A stretch of DNA of 64,000 nucleotides, taken from NCBI GenBank assembly GCA_966112615.1, contig CBHWDO010000003.1:248001-312000 (forward strand), written 5' to 3'. The translations under genes and the position numbers were made by a program. Of this stretch, positions 1 through 8,503 are shown in pieces. The notes under the pieces were generated by a model, which was not told where the DNA came from, did no database searches, and was given only the letters and a program-made list of their open reading frames with translations. How positions within the stretch are numbered: the stretch's first letter is position 1; every line of letters starts with the position of its first letter. The stretch comes from Flavitalea sp966112615 (lineage in GTDB: Bacteria > Bacteroidota > Bacteroidia > Chitinophagales > Chitinophagaceae).

Positions 1-1
1 C

Positions 2-64
2 TGGCGAAGCCATGCAAAATATCGAACGATCAACGCTGCCATATTAGAAACTTGTTTAACTTGA
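2..64 (+). CDS. possible 3' end of an upstream gene (partial)
   Basis: An open frame runs from the window edge to a TGA at 62-64 and encodes about 20 residues ending in AKYRTINAAILETCLT. This vaguely resembles the end of a LuxR-type helix-turn-helix domain, where an AKNRT-like turn is followed by an Ala-rich helix. The fragment is too short to be sure, and frame 1 is also open to base 81. If real, it would be a regulator just upstream of the glycan operon. Confidence 0.2.
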   Translation, partial: WRSHAKYRTINAAILETCLT

Positions 65-101
65 GTGTTCATTATTGTTGATCATACCAGAATCGAACCT
101 T

Positions 102-629
102 ATGCCTGAAAATGTGAATTGGTACGCAGTCTACACAAAACCCCGCTGGGAGAAAAAAGTAGCGGAACTCCTGGCGAGGAAAAAGATTGAGACCTATTGC
201 CCCCTGAACCGGGTTCACCGTCAATGGAGCGATCGTAAAAAGATCATCCTCGAACCGCTATTCACTTCCTATGTTTTTGTGCGCATCTCCGATGCAGAAC
301 AATTACAGGTCCGTATGACCGACGGAGTGCTCAACTTCGTTTACTGGCTCGGCAAACCCGCAGTGATCAAGGATGAAGAGATCGATGTGATCAAAAGATT
401 CCTGAACGATCACGATAATGTACAGGTTGAAAAAACTTTGGTCAACGTAAATGATCACGTTCGCGTGATCTCCGGACCGCTCATGATGCGAGAAGGAAAC
501 GTGGTTGAAGTAAAACATAAAACGGTTAAGGTTTCCCTGCCTACACTGGGTTATACATTGATCGCCGAGGTCGACAAGCAGAATCTTGAAAAACTCGACG
601 GCCAGTCTTACCAGGTAACAAATCCATAA
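102..629 (+). CDS. UpxY/RfaH-like NusG paralogue, transcription antiterminator
   Basis: This 175-residue protein is a specialised NusG paralogue of the kind that heads capsule and exopolysaccharide operons in Bacteroidota (UpxY family). Such proteins load on RNA polymerase and prevent early termination in the long operon downstream. The NGN domain covers about residues 1-105 and opens with WYAVYTKPRWEKKVAELL. A KOW-like segment near residues 118-160 (VNVNDHVRVISGPLMMREG) follows. A TTG nine codons upstream (75) keeps the frame open, but the ATG at 102 places the NGN start at the usual distance. It is the first gene of about 28 co-directional glycan genes, which fits the family's role in cis. 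No UpxZ-like partner is seen. The function comes from the family; its action on this operon is inferred. Confidence 0.88.
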   Translation: MPENVNWYAVYTKPRWEKKVAELLARKKIETYCPLNRVHRQWSDRKKIILEPLFTSYVFVRISDAEQLQVRMTDGVLNFVYWLGKPAVIKDEEIDVIKRFLNDHDNVQVEKTLVNVNDHVRVISGPLMMREGNVVEVKHKTVKVSLPTLGYTLIAEVDKQNLEKLDGQSYQVTNP

Positions 630-767
630 TGTTTACAGGATTTATGCAAGCAATTCTCCGCACAAGCCTTATGGGTGTGGCCTGCCAACTGTGTGTTTTA
701 ACCGGCTTACTGCTGATCTTTAAAATAATTATTAACCATACCACCATCGTATAACCACTTTCTTTTC

Positions 768-2051
768 ATGGAAAATAAGATATGTATCATTGGCCTTGGA
801 TATGTGGGACTCCCACTGGCTGTAGCTTTCGCTAAAAAGTACCCTGTTGTTGGATTTGATATCAATGCAAAACGTATCAGTGAGTTGATGCAGGGGAACG
901 ACTTCACCCTCGAAGTTTCTGACGAAGAACTCAAAGAAGTGATCAAGGCAGATGTTTCTAAAGAAACCGGGCTGCTTTGCACCAACGAAATTGATAAAAT
1001 CAAGGATTGCAACTTTTATGTTGTAACCGTTCCTACACCGGTAGATAAACACAACCGTCCTGATCTTACTCCACTGTACAAAGCCAGCGAAACAGTTGGT
1101 AAAGTGCTGACCAAAGGTGATATCGTGGTTTTTGAATCCACCGTGTATCCTGGTGTAACAGAAGAAGAATGTATCCCTGTAATTGAAAAAGTATCTGGAT
1201 TGAAATTTAATGTTGATTTCTTCGCAGGATATTCTCCTGAAAGGATCAACCCGGGTGATAAAGAACATACAGTAACCAAGATCAAAAAAGTTACTTCAGG
1301 TTCTACTCCGGAGATCGCTGAAAAGGTTGACAGTCTCTACCGTAGTGTGATCACCGCGGGTACACACAAAGCATCCTGCATCAAAGTAGCAGAAGCAGCG
1401 AAAGTGATTGAGAATGCACAGCGCGATATTAACATTTCATTCGTAAATGAACTGTCGAAGATCTTTAATAAACTCGGTATCGATACCCATGAAGTACTGG
1501 CAGCTGCCGGAACCAAGTGGAACTTCCTTCCGTTCAAACCCGGACTGGTAGGCGGTCACTGTATCGGTGTGGATCCATACTACCTCGCGCAGAAAGCACA
1601 GGAAGTAGGATATCATCCCGAGATCATTCTTGCAGGAAGAAGACTGAACGACTCCATGGGTCCTTATGTGGCTGATGAAGTGATCAAGCTGATGGTAAGA
1701 AAAGGTATCCAGGTGGTTGGAAGTCGTGCGCTGGTGATGGGCTTTACTTTCAAAGAGAATTGCCCTGATGTGCGCAATACCAAAGTGATCGATATCGTAA
1801 AACATTTGCAGGAATACCATGTGAATGTTGATATCTATGATCCATGGGCAAACCCTGCAGAAGTGAAACATGAATATGGTGTGGAATCAACACAGGAATT
1901 GCCAAAAGATACTCACTATGATTCAGTGATCCTGGCTGTTTGTCACAATGAATTCACTGTTGATATGATCAAAGGTCTTTGCAACAGCAAGTGTGTGATC
2001 TTCGATGTGAAAGCTAAGCTGGATAAGGAATTGGTAGATGGCCGACTGTAA
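768..2051 (+). CDS. UDP-N-acetylhexosamine 6-dehydrogenase (TviB/WbpA-like)
   Basis: This 427-residue cytosolic enzyme should oxidise C6 of a UDP-HexNAc with two NAD+ to give the uronic acid. The N-terminal Rossmann motif is GLGYVGLPLA (about 9-18). The middle has the E-rich GYSPERINPGD stretch typical of UDP-GlcNAc/ManNAc dehydrogenases. The catalytic cysteine is C265 in GGHCIGVDPYYL, and a C-terminal UDP-binding domain follows. The PER and GVDPYYL signatures point to the TviB/WbpA branch rather than UDP-glucose dehydrogenase. The stop is 3 bases from the next gene, an epimerase, as in TviB-TviC pairs. With the WbpB-like (22590) and WbpD-like (23647) genes in the same operon it could also supply the 2,3-diacetamido-uronic acid route. 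Exact substrate is not determinable from sequence. Confidence 0.9.
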   Translation: MENKICIIGLGYVGLPLAVAFAKKYPVVGFDINAKRISELMQGNDFTLEVSDEELKEVIKADVSKETGLLCTNEIDKIKDCNFYVVTVPTPVDKHNRPDLTPLYKASETVGKVLTKGDIVVFESTVYPGVTEEECIPVIEKVSGLKFNVDFFAGYSPERINPGDKEHTVTKIKKVTSGSTPEIAEKVDSLYRSVITAGTHKASCIKVAEAAKVIENAQRDINISFVNELSKIFNKLGIDTHEVLAAAGTKWNFLPFKPGLVGGHCIGVDPYYLAQKAQEVGYHPEIILAGRRLNDSMGPYVADEVIKLMVRKGIQVVGSRALVMGFTFKENCPDVRNTKVIDIVKHLQEYHVNVDIYDPWANPAEVKHEYGVESTQELPKDTHYDSVILAVCHNEFTVDMIKGLCNSKCVIFDVKAKLDKELVDGRL

Positions 2052-2054
2052 AAA

Positions 2055-3059
2055 ATGACTATGTACGAAAGAAAATATCATGATGGTGACCTCAGCAAAA
2101 GCAGCTTCCTCATTACAGGAGGTGCAGGCTTTATTGGTTCACACATTGTTGAATACCTTTTAAAAAATAATGCAGGAAAAGTTCGTGTGTTCGATAACCT
2201 GGCAACAGGATCGAAAGATAATATCGAACCATTTCTTTCCAATCCTGCATTTGAATTCATGGAAGGTGATATCCGTGACCTCGAAGCATGCAAGAAAGCA
2301 GTGGAAGGAATGGATTATGTATCTCACCAGGCTGCTCTTGGTTCTGTTCCAAGATCGATCAACGATCCTATCACGACCAATGAAGTGAATATCTCTGGAT
2401 TTCTAAACATGCTTGTAGCATCCAAAGATGCAGGCGTGAAGAGATTTGTATATGCTGCGAGTTCCAGCACATATGGTGATCATCCCGGTCTTCCTAAGAT
2501 TGAAGACAGGATCGGTAAACCTTTGTCTCCATATGCTGTAACCAAGTATGTGAATGAAATGTATGCTGATGTTTTTTCACGAGTATATAATTTTCATTCA
2601 GTGGGATTGAGATACTTCAATGTATTTGGTCCTCGCCAGAACCCGCATGGGGCCTATGCTGCAGTGATTCCTTTGTTTATGAAGGCAGCACTGGAAGAAA
2701 AGGATCCAACCATTTTTGGTGATGGTGAACAATCTCGCGATTTCACTTTTGTAGAGAATGCAGTGCAGGCAAACCTGCGCGGATTTTTCTGTGACAAGAT
2801 CGAAAAACATGAAGTGTTCAACATTGCAGTGGGTGATATCACCACGCTGAACCAGATCTGGAATACGATCCGTGATCTCAGGAAAATTCAAAACAATCCT
2901 GTGTATAAAGAGCCTCGCCGTGGCGATGTTCGTTTTTCACAGGCAGATATTTGTAAGGCAAGAACGATCCTCGGATATGATCCTGCCTTTACCGTACAGG
3001 ATGGATTAGTGATCAGTCTCGACTGGTACATCCGTTCTATGTCGGGAGTAACATTGTAA
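2055..3059 (+). CDS. SDR-family UDP-HexNAc(A) 4-epimerase (TviC/WbpP-like)
   Basis: This 334-residue extended short-chain dehydrogenase carries the NAD motif TGGAGFIGSH (about 21-30). The Ser/Thr-rich catalytic stretch ASSSTYG comes next, with the catalytic pair Y160 and K164 in SPYAVTKY. GLRYFNVFGPRQNP and GDGEQSRDFTFVENAV are typical of UDP-GlcNAc(A) 4-epimerases of the WbpP/TviC group. It likely interconverts gluco and galacto forms of the preceding dehydrogenase's product or substrate. The 3-base gap to that gene implies co-translation. A few extra N-terminal residues (MTMYERKYHDGDLSKSS) precede the fold and are common in WbpP/TviC. A role as UDP-GlcNAc 4-epimerase before oxidation is equally possible. 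Confidence 0.85.
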   Translation: MTMYERKYHDGDLSKSSFLITGGAGFIGSHIVEYLLKNNAGKVRVFDNLATGSKDNIEPFLSNPAFEFMEGDIRDLEACKKAVEGMDYVSHQAALGSVPRSINDPITTNEVNISGFLNMLVASKDAGVKRFVYAASSSTYGDHPGLPKIEDRIGKPLSPYAVTKYVNEMYADVFSRVYNFHSVGLRYFNVFGPRQNPHGAYAAVIPLFMKAALEEKDPTIFGDGEQSRDFTFVENAVQANLRGFFCDKIEKHEVFNIAVGDITTLNQIWNTIRDLRKIQNNPVYKEPRRGDVRFSQADICKARTILGYDPAFTVQDGLVISLDWYIRSMSGVTL

Positions 3060-3087
3060 TCAACTTTTAATTATAACCTTCAGTCTT

Positions 3088-4149
3088 ATGCTAGATCTTA
3101 ATCATAAGAGTTTGCTGATCACCGGCGGAACCGGTTCACTCGGTAAAGCCCTGACCAAGCACATCCTTACTACCTGGCCCAATGTAAAACGCCTTGTTAT
3201 CTTCTCAAGAGATGAGCAGAAACAATTTCAGATGGCACAGGAATTTCCTGCGCACAAATACCCGATGCTGCGTTTCTTCATCGGTGATGTAAGAGATTTT
3301 GAACGTCTGAAAAGAGCGTTCAAAGGTGTTGAATATGTGATCCATGCTGCTGCAATGAAACACGTGCCCATCGCGGAATACAACCCGATGGAATGTGTGA
3401 AGACCAACATCATGGGCGCAGAGAATGTGATCAACGCGTGCCTTGAAACTGAAGTGGAAAGGGTAGTGGCCCTCTCAACTGATAAAGCTGCTGCACCGAT
3501 CAATTTATATGGAGCTACCAAACTGGCTTCTGATAAATTATTTGTTGCCGCTAACAATATTCGTGGATGGAAAGAGATCCGTTTTTCAGTGGTTCGTTAC
3601 GGAAACGTAATGGGTTCAAACGGTTCAGTAATTCCTTTCTTCCTCAATAAAAAGAAAGAAGGTGTATTGCCGATTACAGATCCAACCATGACACGTTTCA
3701 ATATTTCCCTGCAGGGTGGTGTTGATATGGTGTTGCATGCGCTTGATAGTGCATGGGGTGGAGAGATCTTCGTTCCAAAAATTCCTTCTTACAAGATCAC
3801 CGATGTTGCAGAAGCGATAGGACCTGAATGTGAACACAAAGTGATCGGTATTCGTCCGGGTGAAAAGATCCACGAAGAAATGATCACTGAATCAGATTCC
3901 TTCTACACTTATGATCTTGGAAAATATTATGCGATCATTCCATCACAAACAAGATGGAACCTGGATGAATTTATCAAGAATTTTGATGCGAAGAAAGTTC
4001 CTTACGGTTTCAAATATAACTCAGGACAAAACGATGAGTGGGTTAGTGTGGAAGAACTGAGAGAACTGATCAAAGATCATGTTGATCCAACATTTAAAGT
4101 AAACACGAATGAAAGCAATACCGTACGGACGCCAGCATATAACGGATGA
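3088..4149 (+). CDS. pseB: UDP-GlcNAc 4,6-dehydratase (5-inverting), pseudaminic acid step 1
   Basis: PseB converts UDP-GlcNAc into UDP-2-acetamido-2,6-dideoxy-L-arabino-hexos-4-ulose, the first step to pseudaminic acid. The 353-residue protein is the short soluble type. It has GGTGSLGKA at 13-21 and the catalytic triad Asp132, Lys133 and Tyr141 in TDKAAAPINLYGATK, the same spacing and numbering as described for the Helicobacter FlaA1 enzyme. VVRYGNVMGSNGSV and RPGEKIHEEMI are family signatures. It starts at an ATG 28 bases after the epimerase and overlaps pseC by 41 bases. It begins an uninterrupted six-gene Pse block. This differs from the membrane-bound WbpM-like dehydratase at 29255, which should keep the C5 configuration. 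Confidence 0.95.
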   Translation: MLDLNHKSLLITGGTGSLGKALTKHILTTWPNVKRLVIFSRDEQKQFQMAQEFPAHKYPMLRFFIGDVRDFERLKRAFKGVEYVIHAAAMKHVPIAEYNPMECVKTNIMGAENVINACLETEVERVVALSTDKAAAPINLYGATKLASDKLFVAANNIRGWKEIRFSVVRYGNVMGSNGSVIPFFLNKKKEGVLPITDPTMTRFNISLQGGVDMVLHALDSAWGGEIFVPKIPSYKITDVAEAIGPECEHKVIGIRPGEKIHEEMITESDSFYTYDLGKYYAIIPSQTRWNLDEFIKNFDAKKVPYGFKYNSGQNDEWVSVEELRELIKDHVDPTFKVNTNESNTVRTPAYNG

Positions 4150-5302
4150 GGATCTGCAGGCAGTCAACGAGGTATTGAAAGGTGAATACCTCACCCAGGG
4201 CCCTGCTATCAAAAAATTTGAAGACGAGTTTGCATCATATGTGCATGCGAAATATGCAGTGGCAGTATCGAATGGTACCGCTGCATTGCATTTGTGCGCG
4301 ATGGCACTGGATGTTCAACCCGGACAAAAAGTAATTACTACTCCGATCACTTTTGCTGCCTCAGCGAATTGTATTCGCTATTGCGGTGGTGAAGTGGAGT
4401 TTGTAGATATTGATCCTTCCACTTATTTAATCGATATCAATAAGGTGGAAGAAAAGCTTGCTGCTGCAGCGCCAGGCACCTATGCAGGTGTGGTGGCTGT
4501 TGATTTTGCTGGCCGACCAGTTGATCTTAAAAAGCTTCGTGAAGTTGCTGATAAATATGGTATCTGGATCATTGAAGATGCCTGTCATGCACCAGGTGGT
4601 TACCTTCCCGGTAACGACATGAAGATCTATTGTGGTTCCGGTGAACTGGCTGAACTGGCGATCTTTTCTTTTCACCCTGTAAAACACATTGCAAGCGGTG
4701 AAGGTGGAATGATCACCACCAACAGTGAAGAACTGTACAATAAACTGATGGTGTACAGAACCCATGGTATCACGCGCGATGCATCAAGGTTTGTGAACTC
4801 CAAAGAGTGGGCTGCAGGTAATGCTGCCACTGCTCCGGAACAATACCCTGGATGGTACATGGAAATGCAGGAGCTTGGATACAATTACAGGCTGACCGAT
4901 TTCCAGGCTGCACTGGGTTCATCACAATTGAAGCGCGCAGATGATGGTCTTGCAAGAAGAATTGAGATCGCTCAAAAATATGAAGCAGCATTCACCGGTG
5001 TTGATTGGCTGAAAGGTCAGTCGGGATATGTTGAAGGACATGCTTACCATCTTTATGTAATTGAAGTGGATGATCGTTTGGGACTGTATAACTTCCTTCG
5101 TGAAAGAAAGATCTTTGCGCAGGTGCATTATATCCCAACGCATCTGATGCCTTACTATCGTGATTTTGGTTGGAAGGAAGGCGATCTGCCGCTTGCTGAA
5201 ACTTATTACAGCAGGTGTTTGAGCTTGCCGATGTATCCAACACTCACCGATGATGAGCAGCAGTATGTGATTGATTCCATCAAAGAATTCTATTCAAAAT
5301 AA
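4109..5302 (+). CDS. pseC: UDP-4-amino-4,6-dideoxy-N-acetyl-altrosamine transaminase, Pse step 2
   Basis: This 397-residue DegT/DnrJ/EryC1-family aminotransferase should add the C4 amino group to the PseB keto sugar using glutamate and PLP. The family N-terminus IPYGRQHITDEDLQAV is intact. The PLP-binding lysine is K192 in SFHPVKHIASGEGGM, and the pyridine-contact Asp lies in IIEDACHAPGG. Length and motifs match PseC rather than a generic StrS aminotransferase. The ATG at 4109 lies inside the 3' end of pseB in another frame, a 41-base overlap, and gives the expected N-terminus. The stop overlaps the pseF start by one base. Together these suggest tight translational coupling of the Pse enzymes. 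Confidence 0.94.
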   Translation: MKAIPYGRQHITDEDLQAVNEVLKGEYLTQGPAIKKFEDEFASYVHAKYAVAVSNGTAALHLCAMALDVQPGQKVITTPITFAASANCIRYCGGEVEFVDIDPSTYLIDINKVEEKLAAAAPGTYAGVVAVDFAGRPVDLKKLREVADKYGIWIIEDACHAPGGYLPGNDMKIYCGSGELAELAIFSFHPVKHIASGEGGMITTNSEELYNKLMVYRTHGITRDASRFVNSKEWAAGNAATAPEQYPGWYMEMQELGYNYRLTDFQAALGSSQLKRADDGLARRIEIAQKYEAAFTGVDWLKGQSGYVEGHAYHLYVIEVDDRLGLYNFLRERKIFAQVHYIPTHLMPYYRDFGWKEGDLPLAETYYSRCLSLPMYPTLTDDEQQYVIDSIKEFYSK

Positions 5303-6006
5303 TGTCGTCGATCGCGATCATTACTGCACGCGGCGGAAGTAAAAGGATTCCCCGCAAGAATGTAAAACCATTCTGCGGAAAGCCGATCATTTTATTTTCC
5401 ATTGAAGCTGCATTGCAATCGGGTGTATTTGATGAAGTAATGGTCTCAACGGATGACCAGGAAATTGCAGAGATCGCGCTGAAAGCCGGTGCTGCTGTGC
5501 CTTTCATGCGTTCGGAAGCAACGGCCAGTGATCACGCAACTACTGCACAGGTGATCGAAGAAGTGCTGGTGAGATACAGGGAAAAGGGTCAGCATTTTGA
5601 TACTTTTTGTTGTATCTATCCAACTGCTCCCTTTATTAATGATGAACTCTTATCGAAAGCCATGAAGAAGCTTGGAGATTCCGGTTCACATACTTTGATC
5701 CCTGTAGTAAGATATGGTTATCCTGTGTGGCGTTCGGTGAAGATGGATGAGAACCATGAGATCCATTTCAACTGGCCGGAGAACCTGAATGTAAGGTCGC
5801 AGGATCTTCCACCGGTTTACCATGATGCCGGACAGTTCTATGCCGGAAAGACTGAATTGTTTTTGCAGGAAAAGAAATTATTTACAGAACATACTTTAGG
5901 ACTGGAGATCCCTGAATCGGAGACCCAGGACATTGATACGGAGGAAGACTGGTTACTTGCCGAGATCAAGTATCGCTTCATCCAGGAAAGGAAAAAGAAA
6001 GATTAG
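5302..6006 (+). CDS. pseF: CMP-pseudaminic acid cytidylyltransferase
   Basis: PseF activates pseudaminic acid with CTP to CMP-Pse, the donor for glycosyltransfer. The 234-residue protein opens with the nucleotide-binding signature ITARGGSKRIPRKNVK (about 7-22), typical of the NeuA/PseF family. It continues with the DDQEIAEIA helix and the conserved VRSQDLPPVYHDAGQFY segment, which is diagnostic of PseF over NeuA. DIDTEEDWLLAE near the C-terminus is the usual metal-binding end. The start ATG overlaps the pseC stop (TAATG-type) and the stop overlaps the pseG GTG start by one base. Placed between pseC and pseG, it belongs to the complete pathway although it acts last. Confidence 0.94.
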   Translation: MSSIAIITARGGSKRIPRKNVKPFCGKPIILFSIEAALQSGVFDEVMVSTDDQEIAEIALKAGAAVPFMRSEATASDHATTAQVIEEVLVRYREKGQHFDTFCCIYPTAPFINDELLSKAMKKLGDSGSHTLIPVVRYGYPVWRSVKMDENHEIHFNWPENLNVRSQDLPPVYHDAGQFYAGKTELFLQEKKLFTEHTLGLEIPESETQDIDTEEDWLLAEIKYRFIQERKKKD

Positions 6007-7013
6007 TGTCGCGGATCATTTTCAGGTGTAACGGAAGCAGTAAGATCGGGTACGGACATTTCATCCGTTCACTCGCGCTTGCAGGAAAAGTTTCTGATAA
6101 GCATGAAGTGATCTTTTGTTGCGCTAGTCCCGGTGAATTCATTCATCAGCAATTGAAAGATCGATTTCAATTGATTGAGCTTGCCGAACAGGATGATTCC
6201 CTTCCAACAGCCAATGAACAATCGGAACTTCCTTTTGATTTGGCCGAAATTGCAAAGCCAGGCGATCTGATTGTACTGGATGGATATCGTTTCGGTACAA
6301 ATTACCGCAAGGCCGCAAAATCAACAGGAGCAAGGGTTTTGTGCATTGATGATCTTCCATACGGATCATACCCGGTGGATGCCATATTGAATGGAGATCC
6401 TTCTGCAAAAGATTCAGACTATATCGCAACCCAGCATACTCAATTCTTTCTTGGTTTGAAATATGTGCTGCTGCGTGATGAATTTTTCGCAACACCAACG
6501 GTTCAAAAAAGAGAAGGTGTATTGGTGTTGATGGGTGGTGCAGATCCTTACCAATTGAGTCTTGTGTATACAGAACAATTGTTGAAAGGAACGCCGATGA
6601 ATGTTCATGTGGTGATCACTTCTTCTGCGAATGATCAAATGGTTTCATCACTCAAAGCTTTGCAGTCATCCGGAAGGGTGAAGATCCATGAAGGATTGGA
6701 TGCTACGCAGATGGTGCAATTAATGGACAGCGTTGAGTTTGCCATTGTTCCATCGAGTGGTGTGCTGATGGAATGTATCAAAAGAAAGATCAAGCCGGTA
6801 TTTGGCTATTATGCCGATAACCAGCTTCGTTATTATAAATTTTTCGAACAGAAAAAGATTGGTTGTGCCATTGGAGATATGCGTAAAAAAGAATCAGGAA
6901 TTTCCTGTCTTTTTAGTGTGCATGCATTCAATGATTCAGCCATTGCTGCATTGAGTGAGGAACTCGGTTCAGCAAATTTCAAAAACTTATTTGATGGTAT
7001 CCTTGATCAATAA
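6006..7013 (+). CDS. pseG: UDP-2,4-diacetamido-2,4,6-trideoxy-beta-L-altropyranose hydrolase
   Basis: PseG removes UDP from the diacetamido-altrose nucleotide sugar, giving the free sugar for PseI. The 335-residue protein has a GT-B-like fold related to MurG. The proposed catalytic histidine is H18 in GSSKIGYGHFIRSLALA, matching the family's N-terminal GxGHxxR loop. A C-terminal nucleotide-binding stretch contains VPSSGVLMECI. It starts with GTG at 6006, sharing one base with the pseF stop. Its 3' end overlaps the pseH reading frame by about 20 bases. Nothing is missing relative to family length. Confidence 0.92.
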   Translation: MSRIIFRCNGSSKIGYGHFIRSLALAGKVSDKHEVIFCCASPGEFIHQQLKDRFQLIELAEQDDSLPTANEQSELPFDLAEIAKPGDLIVLDGYRFGTNYRKAAKSTGARVLCIDDLPYGSYPVDAILNGDPSAKDSDYIATQHTQFFLGLKYVLLRDEFFATPTVQKREGVLVLMGGADPYQLSLVYTEQLLKGTPMNVHVVITSSANDQMVSSLKALQSSGRVKIHEGLDATQMVQLMDSVEFAIVPSSGVLMECIKRKIKPVFGYYADNQLRYYKFFEQKKIGCAIGDMRKKESGISCLFSVHAFNDSAIAALSEELGSANFKNLFDGILDQ

Positions 7014-7458
7014 ACATGGACTGAAAGTTCGCCCAGCGCAATTATATGATGCCATGATCACTTACAAGTGGGCCATGGATCCTGTGGTGCGTGCGAATTC
7101 CATCAATAAGGAGGAGTTTCCATTCCAGCAACATGTGGAATGGTATTCCAGGAAGATCATGGATCCAAAATGCACGTACCTGATCATGGATACGTTTTGT
7201 CCGGCAGGACAAATCCGCCTGGATCACTACCCTGATCACTATCTCATCAACTTTCTCATCGATTCCAATTTTCGTGGATTGGGTTTTGGAAAAGAGATCG
7301 TGCGCATGGCTATGGAAGTACAGGGAGAAGGCGTTTACCATGCATTTGTGAAGGAAGATAATATTGCTTCACTCAAAGTATTCAGGGGACTTGAATTTGA
7401 AGAGCTGGGCATCGACCCATCGAACAACCTTATAAAATTTGTATATGAAGCCCGTTAA
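6994..7458 (+). CDS. pseH: GNAT-family N-acetyltransferase, Pse 4-amino group (PseH)
   Basis: This 154-residue GNAT protein should acetylate the C4 amine of the PseC product using acetyl-CoA. It carries the RPAQLYDAMITYKWAMDPVVR start (usual in PseH: D...Y.WRND..VR), FNINF-like strand LINFLIDSNFRGLGFGKEIV with the acetyl-CoA P-loop region (FRGLGFGKE), and VKEDNIASLKVFRGLEFEELG at the C-terminal end, all typical of PseH. I prefer the ATG at 6994; a GTG at 6955 would add 13 residues and lengthen the overlap with pseG. The stop lies 14 bases inside pseI. Function is from the family and position between pseG and pseI. Confidence 0.87.
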   Translation: MVSLINKHGLKVRPAQLYDAMITYKWAMDPVVRANSINKEEFPFQQHVEWYSRKIMDPKCTYLIMDTFCPAGQIRLDHYPDHYLINFLIDSNFRGLGFGKEIVRMAMEVQGEGVYHAFVKEDNIASLKVFRGLEFEELGIDPSNNLIKFVYEAR

Positions 7459-8503
7459 TATTGGATCATTCAGGATCGATGAGCAATCGCCTGTTTTTAT
7501 CATAGCAGAATTATCTGCCAACCACAATGGCAGCCTGGAAACCGCGCTGGAAACCATTCGTGCTGCAAAGCGCACCGGTGCCGATGCGATCAAGATCCAG
7601 ACCTATACAGCGGATACCATTACACTGGATAGCCGCAAGGATGATTTTAAACTAAAGCAGGGAACTATCTGGGATGGTAAATACCTGTATGATCTTTACC
7701 AGGAAGCCTACACACCATGGGAATGGCATGAAGCCATTTTCAAGACAGCTGAAGAAGAAGGACTGATCTGTTTTTCTTCTCCGTTTGATTTTACGGCGGT
7801 TGACCTGCTGGAAAAACTTAATGTACCTGCATACAAGATCGCTTCATTCGAAGTAACTGATATTCCATTGATCGAATACGTCGCGAAGAAAGGAAAGCCC
7901 GTGATCATCTCTACTGGTATTTCTGAAATGGAAGATATTGAACTGGCGATCGAAACCTGTCGTAAAGCGGGCAACGACCAGATTGTTCTCCTGAAATGTA
8001 CTTCATCCTATCCTGCTCCGATCGAGGAAGCAAACATGGTGATGATCCGTGATTTCAAGGAAAGGTTTGGAGTGTTTGGCGGATTATCGGATCATACCAT
8101 GGGCAATATTGTTCCGATCGTTGCAACTTCTATGGGTGCAAAAGTGATCGAGAAACATTTTATCCTGGATCACAGTATTGGCGGACCTGATGCTTCTTTC
8201 TCGCTGGATGTAAAAGAGTTTACCGAGATGGTGAAAGCGGTACGTGATGCGGAAAAAGCAATTGGTGTAGTTGATTATCATCTCACCGACAAGCAGAGAA
8301 AAGGACGTGATTTTTCACGTTCATTGTATGTGAGTGAAGACATCCGTGCAGGAGAAGTGATCGATGAAAAAAATGTACGTTCAGTAAGACCGGGATTTGG
8401 TCTTCATCCAAAATATTACCCTACCATTTTAGGAAAGAAAGTGAACCAGGATCTTGAAAAAGGAACAGCGTTCAGCCTTGATTTCGTGGACAGTGAATCA
8501 TAG
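7445..8503 (+). CDS. pseI: pseudaminic acid synthase
   Basis: PseI condenses the diacetamido-trideoxy-altrose with phosphoenolpyruvate to give pseudaminic acid. The 352-residue protein has the NeuB-type TIM barrel (FIIAELSANHNGSLETAL near the start, KIQTYTADTIT, LLKCTSSYPAP, GGLSDHTMG, VIEKHFILD). A C-terminal SAF/antifreeze-like domain (about 285-350; RSLYVSEDIRAGEVIDEKNVRSVRPGFGLHP) follows. ANHNG and the TYTADT stretch are characteristic of PseI rather than sialic or legionaminic acid synthases. The ATG at 7445 is preferred over a TTG two codons upstream. It overlaps pseH by 14 bases and its stop abuts the flippase ATG exactly. It completes the CMP-Pse pathway in six consecutive genes. Confidence 0.95.
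   Translation: MKPVNIGSFRIDEQSPVFIIAELSANHNGSLETALETIRAAKRTGADAIKIQTYTADTITLDSRKDDFKLKQGTIWDGKYLYDLYQEAYTPWEWHEAIFKTAEEEGLICFSSPFDFTAVDLLEKLNVPAYKIASFEVTDIPLIEYVAKKGKPVIISTGISEMEDIELAIETCRKAGNDQIVLLKCTSSYPAPIEEANMVMIRDFKERFGVFGGLSDHTMGNIVPIVATSMGAKVIEKHFILDHSIGGPDASFSLDVKEFTEMVKAVRDAEKAIGVVDYHLTDKQRKGRDFSRSLYVSEDIRAGEVIDEKNVRSVRPGFGLHPKYYPTILGKKVNQDLEKGTAFSLDFVDSES

Noticed and set aside
630..767. tRNA or small RNA in the gap after the UpxY-like gene
   Set aside because: No cloverleaf, hairpin with T-run or promoter is evident; the gap looks like plain leader sequence.
732..1268. 178-residue open frame antisense to the dehydrogenase gene
   Set aside because: Phe-rich translation with no domain; the + strand gene is clear.
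768..2051. UDP-glucose 6-dehydrogenase
   Set aside because: PER, GGHCIGVDPYYL and the epimerase neighbour fit the UDP-HexNAc dehydrogenase branch better.
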